Positions 8,083-14,318 of a stretch of 15,447 nucleotides of DNA are shown one piece after another. Under the pieces are notes generated by a model. The model searched no databases and was not told where the DNA came from. It saw only the letters and a program-made list of their open reading frames with translations. Positions within the stretch are counted from its first letter, which is position 1. Each line of letters starts with the position of its first letter. The stretch is from contig MU657592.1 in the NCBI GenBank assembly GCA_026770575.1, positions 27,535-42,981 on the forward strand, written 5' to 3'. This DNA is from Pelagophyceae sp. CCMP2097 (taxonomy: Eukaryota; Sar; Pelagophyceae). The position numbers were made by a program, and so were the translations under genes.

Positions 8083-8508
8083 TCAGAAGCCCGGTCGTTC
8101 GACGTCCACCACCACGACGAAGCCGTGGGCGATATCGTAGCGGAGGTCGGCGGCCGTGCCGCCGAGGAATTTATATTGGGCCACGGTGTGCGCCGACATG
8201 TACGAGTCGAAGCGGCGGAAGCACTTTGTGCCCTTCTTTTTCGGGTTCGTGGCGACGACCGTGATGGCGGTGTCGTCGGTGTAGACGACGGCGCGGCCTA
8301 GTTTGGGCGCGGTGGTGGTGCCGGCCATGGCCCGCGCGGGTGCAGCCGTGGGCGGCGAGGCGGCCGTGGGCTGCGAAGTCGTCGGCGTGGAGGGGGCGGC
8401 CGTGAACCGTGCGGGCGCAGCCGTGGGCGGCGGCGGTCCGCGCGGGTGCGGCCGCGGGGAGGCACGGGCCCGGCCGTTGGTGCGCCGGCGATGTGAGAAG
8501 GCGGTCCG
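8083..8508 (-). pseudogene. Copia polyprotein part: linker and pre-RT segment
   Basis: This is the same frame as the segments on either side, bounded by two in-frame TGA codons. The first half is a low-complexity Pro/Ala/Thr/Arg linker, typical between integrase and reverse transcriptase in copia elements. The second half is more ordered (YTDDTAITVVATNPKKKGTK) and ends RPGF just before the TGA. Other frames are open here because of the GC-rich repetitive composition, but they carry no motif. Confidence 0.6.
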
Positions 8509-9240
8509 TCAGCAGGCGAGGTCGCGCGGTGTCGATTGGTTTGCGCGAGCAGGTGGCCCGTGGCGTCGGCGGGTAGGAGGTGGGCTCCCGGTGGCGCGAT
8601 GGACGGTGTACGACGTGCTGTGGCGGATGTGCCCGGCTGCGGTGCGGACGACGATGGCGCGCGGTCCATTGGTCGAGTCCATGCCGAGGTACGTTGCGGC
8701 GATGGCCCGGTCTGAGAGCCCGCGGTCGCGTGCCGAATCGACGCACGCAACTTGAGAGCCGAACGCCAACCAGCCCGTGATGCCGATGCGCTTGCTGCGG
8801 AACACCGCGGCAAACGGGGTCGGTTTCGACGTGTCCGAGGGGACGATGGCGTTGGTGACGAAAGCGGCCCAGTGGCGAGCCCATGGCCAGTCGCGGCTGC
8901 TGACGTGCGGTGCCGCGCCAGCGAGCGCAGCGCACGTGATGCAGTTGAGGATCTCGTGGGCGCGCTCGCCGTGGCCGAGCTTGCGATCCGTAGCCTGCGT
9001 CTCGATGGAGATGCCCAGCTGGGCGCACGCCGTGCGCACGACCGCGCTGATGCCGCCTTTGCCGCTGGAGTCGAAGACGAGGAGCGTGATGGTGACGCCG
9101 CGGACGCGCATGTCAGCCGCGAAGCGCTGGATGGCCTCTAGCATCTGGTGCTTGTGCGCAATGGCCTCGGTGTGGATGAACGAGCTCTCCTTGTCGGAGA
9201 AGTCCACGGCGTACTTCGCGCCGCCGTAGCCGATGGGGGA
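8509..9240 (-). CDS. Copia polyprotein part: integrase core
   Basis: After the C5 frameshift the integrase continues in this frame, which stays open from 9405 but is meaningful from about 9240. Integrase inserts the element's cDNA into host DNA using a DDE triad. The second Asp is in LLVFDSSGKG and the Glu in GHGERAHEIL, about 40 residues apart as in the family. The first Asp is in the upstream frame (YEVDIVGPF). The downstream WLAFGSQV segment and the YLGMDS segment correspond to the conserved C-terminal region of copia integrases. A Pro-rich tail precedes the TGA at 8509. Confidence 0.8.
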   Translation of the reverse strand, partial: SPIGYGGAKYAVDFSDKESSFIHTEAIAHKHQMLEAIQRFAADMRVRGVTITLLVFDSSGKGGISAVVRTACAQLGISIETQATDRKLGHGERAHEILNCITCAALAGAAPHVSSRDWPWARHWAAFVTNAIVPSDTSKPTPFAAVFRSKRIGITGWLAFGSQVACVDSARDRGLSDRAIAATYLGMDSTNGPRAIVVRTAAGHIRHSTSYTVHRATGSPPPTRRRHGPPARANQSTPRDLAC

Positions 9241-9922
9241 ACGGGCCGACGATGTCGACCTCGTAGGCGATGCCCGGGGCGAAGCGGCGCGTGGACGTCG
9301 AGGTGCCGAAGTGCGGCTCCTTGCGCAGGTCGGCGATGGCGCATGCCGGGCACGGGCCCGTATGCCCTTCGTCAACATCGAAGGCGTATCGCCTCGCGGT
9401 GGCACGGAGCCTCTTGGTGTTCACGTGACCGCAGTGGGCGTGGAACGTGTCAATATCGAAACTGGTAGCCGGGCCGCGCGGTCGTTGCCGATGCGGAGGG
9501 TCGAGCGCGACGCACGGCGGCGCGGAGAAGACGGGCATGCACCTTGAGGTCGTCAGGGCGCCGATGTGGGTGCCGTCGTAGGGTGGGTAGCCGCCGGCGT
9601 CGGGCGTCGGGTAGAAACCGTCGTAGGCGGAGGGCTCGTCAATGAGGCCGTCGTAGTACGAGAAACCGGAGGTGGCGTTGTGCGTCAGGTGCGAGCCGTC
9701 GATGTCGTCGCACGTGTAGTGCGCGTCTGCGAGGTACTCGTCGAAATCCGCGTGCGTGGAAATGCCCTTTAGCGCAGCGCCGATGGCGTCGGGCTGGTAC
9801 GGGTCCAGGAGCTCGTGCGCCGCGACACGCAAGCTGCCGGAGAGGTGGAGGATCATGTCGTCGTCCGGGTCCACGGCGCCGAGGCCGGTGCCGTAGTCGC
9901 GCGTCATGGACGGTGGTGGAGC
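9238..9922 (-). CDS. Copia polyprotein part: GAG-pre-integrase and integrase start
   Basis: This frame is open from the TGA at 9923-9925, with an ATG at 9907, and beyond the frameshift it runs on meaninglessly to 9113. The first 130 or so residues are rich in Asp, Tyr and Gly, with no known domain. Then comes the zinc-binding module that precedes copia integrases: FHAHCGH supplies the two His, and PCPAC the two Cys. YEVDIVGPFP follows, holding the first catalytic Asp of the integrase. The frame then leaves the homologous one at the C5 run. Confidence 0.8.
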
Positions 9923-10402
9923 TCAATACGCCGAGGGTTCGACGTGGGCTGCGGCACCGACAACAAGGCAGTGCGGCCCGTCGACGTCGCGCTGGGCCTG
10001 GAAGAGGCGCTGCGTCGTCGCTTTGCGCGTTGGCGCGCGCCCGAAAGCGGCGGCGCCGTACGTTACGGCTGCGAGCAAAGCTGCCTTGTGCGTGTGCGGG
10101 TGCGCGTACGGCGTGGGCGTGGCCTGGCCGTGCGCCAGCGAAAGGCCGCGCTCGATGTCCGTGAGGACGCGCGTATACGGGACGAGCAGGAGCGCGTAGA
10201 TGCCCTGCGAGGCGAGAAGCTTGATGACTCGGCCGTCTTTCAAAATAATGCGCGGGTCCTTGTCGATGATCGCCACCATGCCCGTCGTTTTAAACATGGA
10301 ACTGCTCAAGATGATGTTGTGCTTGATCGACGGAAAGACGAAGACCTCGGGGATCTTTAACGTCGTGTCGCCCGCGCCCTGGACTTTGCCGTGCCAGTGC
10401 AT
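9923..10402 (-). CDS. Copia polyprotein part: end of protease region
   Basis: This segment is in the same frame as the pre-integrase part and separated from it by TGA. The N-terminal 70 residues match the C-terminal half of a copia aspartic protease and the conserved stretch after it: GAGDTTLKIPEVFVFPSIKH, then NIILSSSMF, then ILKDGRVIKLLASQGIYALL. The Asp-Ser-Gly active-site motif that should lie upstream is missing: the frame is closed by TGA at 10457-10459 and the sequence before the Met shows no homology. The rest is an Ala/Thr-rich spacer. This is therefore a 5'-truncated pol. Confidence 0.7.
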   Translation of the reverse strand: MHWHGKVQGAGDTTLKIPEVFVFPSIKHNIILSSSMFKTTGMVAIIDKDPRIILKDGRVIKLLASQGIYALLLVPYTRVLTDIERGLSLAHGQATPTPYAHPHTHKAALLAAVTYGAAAFGRAPTRKATTQRLFQAQRDVDGPHCLVVGAAAHVEPSAY

Positions 10403-10611
10403 GGAGCTTTCACGCCAGCGCCAATAACTGCCTCGAGTCGACGAAGCTCCTCTTGCTCAGCGACCGTCGCGCGTGCAGCTAGGACGGGTTGTACCAGCAG
10501 CTCAGCCCGTTCCCTCGCGGCTTCCAAAGCCACGAGGTCCACGGCGGGCTCCCGCGATACCATCGGAGGTCCGCCAAAACCAGTGACCTCGGGGGACTCA
10601 GTTTCAGTCAG
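10357..10611 (-). pseudogene. Coiled-coil-like reading frame upstream of pol
   Basis: This frame is open from a TGA at 10612-10614 to 10357, overlapping the pol fragment in another phase. Its translation contains a Leu/Glu/Ala-rich stretch (EEARR-like heptads, e.g. EEFRRLE-type pattern at VAEQEELRRLEAVIGAG) that would form a helix or coiled coil. It could be a remnant of the retrotransposon gag or of unrelated DNA. It begins next to the MITE-like element. Confidence 0.3.
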
Positions 10612-10615
10612 TCAG

Positions 10616-10638
10616 TACAAGATGGTTTCGCCAAGAAA
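10616..10638 (+). repeat. Left terminal inverted repeat of the MITE
   Basis: This is an exact inverted match to 11189-11211. The left flank ends in an AGTC-type 4-bp tandem repeat. Confidence 0.9.
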
Positions 10639-11188
10639 CTGATTTTGCATTGCGCGTTTTTTTGGCAAAACTAAAGTGGGCATTGGGCTGAGCTTCCGGC
10701 GGCCGCGCACGCACCCCAAGGTAAAGTCCGCCAGAGCTCTACTTTAACCAAAGAGCGTCTTTTGCAAAAGTTACAGCGATCGAAAGATATAGACACCCTT
10801 TTTATATAAACACACACCACATAGTTTCTAAAAAAACGGTCACTTTTCTTAAAAGAGAGAGAAGAAACGGCCCATTTTTTCAAAAATATGGGCCAACTGT
10901 AGCTTCTTGGTGACAGCCCCGGGCATTTTAGGTCAGGTATTTCGGTGGTTGCTCGACGTAGCCTTCTTACACACGGCCGTGCGCGGCCATCGGCGGTGGA
11001 TGAACGAAAATCCGAGGTCTCCTTGGGTGGTAACGGCCCTCGCCAAAGTCGCCAAATCGATTTTCTCAGCCCATAGAAGACATGCCAAAGTTCATCCGGC
11101 ACGGCTGGAGGCGTCTCGGCGCGCTGCATGCGACCCCGGTATCTGTACCTCGAAAGACCGTTTCAAATTTGCCCAAAAAATACTTGAC

Positions 11189-11211
11189 TTTCTTGGCGAA
11201 ACCATCTTGTA
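11189..11211 (-). repeat. Right terminal inverted repeat of the MITE
   Basis: This is the exact inverted match of 10616-10638, followed by GACAGATTC. Only TA is shared as a possible target-site duplication. Confidence 0.9.
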
Positions 11212-11225
11212 GACAGATTCACTTT

Positions 11226-11302
11226 TTCTGAACAAGTTCAGAACTCAGAGTTCAGGCGATAGTTCAGAAGAGTTCAGAAATCGTGTTTGCACTTTGAGTT
11301 CA
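11226..11302. repeat. GTTCAGA/TCTGAAC palindrome cluster, left part
   Basis: At least five copies of the half-palindrome GTTCAGA or its complement occur within 77 bases. The segment ACAAGTTCAGAACT is repeated inverted at the far end of the right cluster, near 11595-11608, so the two clusters may be arms of one larger foldback. Confidence 0.7.
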
Positions 11303-11399
11303 GCCCAGAGGCGACGGGACTTTATCATCTTTATTTTGGCGATTGTAGTCACGTCCCATCGAAAATCTAGGTGAGCCGGTTCGAATCCCACCGGCGGCA
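11301..11399 (+). other. tRNA-like sequence with Pol III B box
   Basis: GGTTCGAATCC at 11378-11388 is a perfect B-box/T-loop motif, followed by a plausible T-stem and acceptor 3' half (CCACCGGCGGCA). Upstream, CGACGGGAC (11312-11320) pairs with GTCCCATCG (11353-11361) with one mismatch, like an anticodon stem closed around a 32-base loop that could hold an intron. The preceding CAGCCCAGAGG resembles a weak D-arm/A box. The 5' acceptor strand and a proper T-stem 5' strand are missing, so a tRNA pseudogene or a tRNA-derived SINE head is more likely than a working tRNA. Confidence 0.35.
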
Positions 11400-11469
11400 T
11401 TTCGAACCTGATCTGGATTTGAACAAATCTTCACTAAATTTATTTTTAATGTTTTCCAATGTGCAAGGT

Positions 11470-11608
11470 CAGTTCTGAACAGTTCTGAACTTGTACCGAT
11501 TTCTGAACTCAGAGTTCAGAACTCAGAGTTCAGAAATCGGTGTTCTGAACAAGTTCAGAGCAGTTCAGAACTGCGTATTTGCGTTTTCTGAACCAGTTCT
11601 GAACTTGT
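11470..11608. repeat. GTTCAGA/TCTGAAC palindrome cluster, right part
   Basis: About ten half-palindrome units occur here. The centre is an exact inverted repeat: ACCGATTTCTGAACTC (11495-11510) against 11526-11541. The symmetry extends outward through further CTGAAC/GTTCAG units with one small insertion. The DNA would form a long hairpin or cruciform. Confidence 0.8.
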
Positions 11609-11727
11609 TGCTTGCTTATTACCATAGCGCACCGGAGGTACTGCAGACCCCCGGAGGGGGCCTTTGTCCCTTGCGACGAAGTTGCGTTCCGAAAGCGAGA
11701 GAAGAGGGAATTGAGATTTTATTAAAT

Positions 11728-11731
11728 CTAG
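11728..11731 (-). other. CTAG, candidate Helitron-like 3' end
   Basis: On the minus strand, the tandem hairpins at 11788-11745 are followed 13 bases later by CTAG. Helitrons typically end in a hairpin, a short spacer and CTRR. The next base is A, whereas canonical Helitrons are followed by T. A 4-base motif is weak evidence alone, so the call rests on position relative to the hairpins and the helicase. Confidence 0.3.
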
Positions 11732-11744
11732 GGGGAAGGGGGGG

Positions 11745-11788
11745 GGTCGCCAGTATGGCGACCTCGGAAGGTCGCCATCATGGCGACC
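11745..11788. repeat. Two tandem perfect hairpins
   Basis: GGTCGCCA and TGGCGACC form an 8-bp stem around a 3-base loop at 11745-11763, and the same stem recurs at 11770-11788 with loop TCA. The spacer TCGGAA is partly repeated after the second hairpin. Partial further units (GTCGCCA) follow near 11805. On the minus strand these lie between the last stop of the helicase unit and CTAG. Confidence 0.9.
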
Positions 11789-11900
11789 TCGGCAACCACA
11801 CTGCGTCGCCATGCGATGCCGCGACAATTACTTATACTCGCCAGCGCCAACAAACCTGAATGACTCTCCTTTAGAAGGATACGGCAGACGGCGAAGCGGA

Positions 11901-12206
11901 CTAATCTGCGTCTTCGGCGAGATCCTCGTCATCATCCCCAGGTGCTGATTGCCGCGCCATCGTAAATCCAACCGTAAACCAATGGCACCCTCCTTCATAA
12001 CCGGGTGTAGTGTTCCAAATTAAGACTTGTCGCACAGGCTGCGTCGAATTCGCCAAGAAAGCATCGTTCATCACCGTCCCCAAATCCAAGTAGGCAGTAT
12101 CCAATGCAAATGTTTCAACACGCCGCTCTACCACATTGATCCACGGGGTGACACGCGGCATGCAATTGCAATTTTCCAGTGCGGGCCCGTGGGGCAAACT
12201 TGCGAA
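11901..12206 (-). CDS. Helicase unit C-terminal part with His-Trp motif
   Basis: This is the same frame as the segment upstream (12207-12671), separated from it by a single TAA, and it ends in TAG after a very acidic tail (GDDDEDLAEDAD). The central region runs VRQVLIWNTTPGYEGG and then CHWFTVGFTM. A hydrophobic strand, an Asn and a His-Trp followed by a beta-strand resembles the catalytic-His region of Ulp1-type or related cysteine peptidases. Likely the C-terminal end of the large helicase polyprotein. The TAA could be a true stop, a mutation or an error. Peptidase function is a hypothesis. Confidence 0.4.
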   Translation of the reverse strand, partial: FASLPHGPALENCNCMPRVTPWINVVERRVETFALDTAYLDLGTVMNDAFLANSTQPVRQVLIWNTTPGYEGGCHWFTVGFTMARQSAPGDDDEDLAEDAD

Positions 12207-12690
12207 TTAATCATATGCTGCTAAAATATGTTTGTCCTCGGTAAATCCGTAGTGGCCTTGAACGACGTCATAGTCTGTGCAACCCGAGTGCAAATAGGCA
12301 TCAGCGGTGTTCGCGCTTGTAATAGCTGACTCGGTATCCACGAATAACAAATCCTCGTCTATGGACCTCCATAACAGGTCGGCGACGCGCGCTGCCACAG
12401 GCCCACACGATGCGCTGATCTGCGAGGCAGAGTCGCTCCACGTCGAAATAACGTCGAAACCAACACGCTCTGCCCACAGTCGCAGCTGCATTGCTTTTTC
12501 GTTTTCACGACCCTGAAATAGGTAATCAACGATGCGCATCTTCATAACCCAACCTGGACGGGGCGTGAACAACGGTAAACTTTTACGCGGATCGGGGAGG
12601 CCGAACCGCGAAGGTAGTCTTTCATAGTATGAATTGGACCTCTGTATATCATATAGGCGAAGAGCACGCACCGCCTCAGTTTCTTTTTTC
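12207..12690 (-). CDS. Helicase unit part with Gln/Cys-Gly motif, possible peptidase
   Basis: The frame is open from upstream of 12671 and ends in TAA at 12207-12209. It becomes meaningful just after the A6 run at 12684-12689, where the preceding frame (12542-12865) stops making sense. Counting from the ATG-equivalent at 12671, residues 22-60 contain FGLPDPRKSLPLFTPRPGW. Q84, C89 and G90 sit in SASQISASCGPVAARVADLL, a pattern like the catalytic Gln and Cys-Gly of cysteine peptidases. The His-Trp partner lies after it, in the next segment, so the order is Cys then His: papain-like rather than the His-then-Cys order of Ulp1. No firm family assignment. Confidence 0.45.
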
Positions 12691-12865
12691 GCTTCGCCAG
12701 CGCGTCTGCGCGCTTCGCGTCGTCACGTACCGCCGAGCCAGAAGGGACTCGTTTTCCACTCGATACTTTACCTCTCTTGTCGAGCCGCGAAGCGTCTTCG
12801 AATTCTTTGGCGTGATTGTCAGAAGCTTCTTTGTCCGTTCTGTCGTCATCAACGCGGCGCTTCAT
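12684..12865 (-). CDS. Helicase unit charged linker
   Basis: This segment starts with ATG one base after the TAG that ends the helicase frame, and stays meaningful until the A6 run at 12684-12689 (the frame itself runs on to 12542). About 60 residues are strongly charged, rich in Lys, Arg, Asp and Glu (e.g. VDDDRTDKEASDNHAKEFED), with nuclear-localisation-like basic clusters at its end (KRKKKLR). It probably links the helicase C-terminus to the possible peptidase part. Loss of one A from the A9 run at 12882-12890 would put it in frame with the helicase. Confidence 0.45.
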
Positions 12866-12866
12866 C

Positions 12867-14318
12867 CTAATTTGGGTTCCCTTTTTTTTTGCGTCCTCGA
12901 AGTACGCGTCCAGAGGTGCCCCCGTCGCTCCTTATTTGGAATTGCAGAAATTTCTTGCTGTAGTCGGCCTTTAAATCGTTGAACGTACCTCCGAGACTAT
13001 AGAATTGACCCAGAGTCGTGGCGACTTTATACGTCTCGTACCGTTTCCTTGTCTCGCCCGATTTCGGATTTGTTTGTTTAATGACTATAAGAGCAGAGTG
13101 CGGAATCATAAACTTCCCAGGACGCGGCTGCTTCGAACCAGCAACGGCGCTTCCAGCTTCTGCATCGGCAGCCTCGCCCTTAAATGGCACCCTGGTCTTA
13201 GTCACGTCGGCCTTCTTTTTACCGGCCTTTTCGTCTCGACGCAAAGAGGCTGCTCCCGGGCCAGCAGCTGCGCGTTTCGCATTTCGCTCAGTTTCTAGTT
13301 GGGCCGTAAAAGCCGCTTTGCCCTGCTCGACGGCCAATTCCTTCGCCTGGAGAGCCTGTCCCACAAAGCCTTTTACCCACGACGTTAAATCAGCACGAGG
13401 GCTAATTGAATACAACTCCCCCACGTATCGACATCGTTGCAGGCAGGCCCTCATAGCGGCTTGCACGATAACAATGCTAAGGACCGCGCCGCCGTCGCAG
13501 TGTTTCGTCGAACCGTCCGCAACAACTTTTTTGATCCACCGCCACGGCAAAACACGCTTATACCTCTCCGAGGCGACGTTCGGAATCGAACCAGGTGCAA
13601 GGCACGGCGGGTCGTTCGGGTCGCGCAGGTAAAGAACGTCGGAACGGAGGATAGTCTGGTGCGCCATTTCTTCCAAGAGCACTTCATGATTCTTTCGCTG
13701 CCCAAGTGAGGGAGAATTCCGCCAGTCAACAAGCCGCGAAAGAGACGGCGCCGGACACCAAGTCAAATTAGCGCAGTCCGTGACTCGGCTCGCCGCCACG
13801 TAAGAAAGGCCAATCGCAAACTCGGTCGGTCCAATGTTCAAATTGACATAATATAAACTCAATCCCTGGGACTTGTGAATGCTGAGGGCGCCAGCCAAAG
13901 CCACCTGAAAGTTCATCCGCGTGCAATACTTGCCGTCGAACTTGTACGACTCCTTCGTGAGATCTACCCGAACCACGCGCGGAACATTCTTTAAAATAGA
14001 ACGACCGTAATACTCGCCCTCTTCCAATTGAACTAGCAGGCAATGCGGGAGCGAATCGGCTGGCCCCGGTCCCTTTTTATAGATGATGTGCAAGAGTGTC
14101 CCAATCGATCCATTGACGATACCAAGAGGAAGGGCCTGGTTGCGTCCAACGAACATGATGCGACAGCCCTCTGCGAGGAATACTCGCCTGGACATGCCGC
14201 AGCACTTCCTCTCGTCGGCGCGGGCACCCTTTGCAGTACCCGTATGCACCGCTCGGCAAACGACAATGGGTACGTCCGTCCGTTCACTGAATGACTTTAT
14301 GTACTTGATATTTTTTTT
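12867..14318 (-). CDS. PIF1-like DNA helicase, C-terminal half
   Basis: This segment continues the helicase after the A8 run. The frame is open from 14342 and ends in TAG at 12867-12869. Counting from 14342, residues about 49-83 hold the conserved block before motif V (GCRIMFVGRNQALPLGIVNG). The PIF1 signature follows: VALAGALSIHKSQGLSL at 147-163, then IGLSYVAASRV at 177-187, which supplies the arginine finger. About 300 further residues have no recognised domain; they include an Ala/Lys-rich helix and a basic end (GRKKKG). PIF1-family enzymes unwind DNA 5' to 3'. Those in mobile elements usually serve rolling-circle or other replication. Confidence 0.85.
   Translation of the reverse strand, partial: KKNIKYIKSFSERTDVPIVVCRAVHTGTAKGARADERKCCGMSRRVFLAEGCRIMFVGRNQALPLGIVNGSIGTLLHIIYKKGPGPADSLPHCLLVQLEEGEYYGRSILKNVPRVVRVDLTKESYKFDGKYCTRMNFQVALAGALSIHKSQGLSLYYVNLNIGPTEFAIGLSYVAASRVTDCANLTWCPAPSLSRLVDWRNSPSLGQRKNHEVLLEEMAHQTILRSDVLYLRDPNDPPCLAPGSIPNVASERYKRVLPWRWIKKVVADGSTKHCDGGAVLSIVIVQAAMRACLQRCRYVGELYSISPRADLTSWVKGFVGQALQAKELAVEQGKAAFTAQLETERNAKRAAAGPGAASLRRDEKAGKKKADVTKTRVPFKGEAADAEAGSAVAGSKQPRPGKFMIPHSALIVIKQTNPKSGETRKRYETYKVATTLGQFYSLGGTFNDLKADYSKKFLQFQIRSDGGTSGRVLRGRKKKGNPN

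Larger units (their letters stand above)
6265..10402 (-). mobile_element. Ty1/copia retrotransposon, decayed pol region
   Basis: Domains occur in the order diagnostic of Ty1/copia: protease end, GAG-pre-integrase zinc finger, integrase, reverse transcriptase, RNase H. The integrase precedes the reverse transcriptase, unlike in Ty3/gypsy. Apart from one frameshift (C5 run at 9235-9239), the whole pol lies in one frame interrupted by TGA at 9923-9925, 8509-8511 and 8083-8085. Gag and the protease active-site motif are missing, and a MITE-like element lies about 210 bp upstream. The element should be immobile on its own. Confidence 0.9.
10616..11211. mobile_element. MITE-like non-autonomous DNA transposon
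   Basis: Terminal inverted repeats of 23 bases are perfect: left 10616-10638, right 11189-11211, starting TACAAGATGGTTTCGCC. If the outer TA is the duplicated target, the inverted repeat is 21 bases and the insertion pattern is that of Tc1/mariner-type elements, but this is inference. A second, weaker inverted similarity (T-run followed by GGCAAA) lies just inside. No transposase is encoded. The longest internal frame (minus, 10671-11129) has no recognisable motif. Confidence 0.8.

Noticed and set aside
7423..8755. Long plus-strand frames opposite the retrotransposon
   Set aside because: They are antisense shadows created by GC-rich codons; composition is Arg/Gly/Ala-rich with no motif.
8171..9028. 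285-codon minus-strand frame overlapping integrase
   Set aside because: It is an off-frame shadow; the integrase motifs are in the 8509-9405 frame.
6265..10402. TGA as a reassigned sense codon
   Set aside because: No TGA occurs within the long helicase frames, so decay of the retrotransposon is the simpler explanation.
10671..11129. 152-codon frame as a transposase of the MITE
   Set aside because: It has no DDE-type motif, mixed composition, and overlaps a plus-strand frame of similar quality.
11470..11608. CRISPR-like array
   Set aside because: Units are short palindromes with irregular spacing and no regular spacers or cas genes.
13578..13590. Reverse-strand GGTTCGATTCC, a B-box match
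   Set aside because: It lies inside the helicase coding frame and has no tRNA arms around it.
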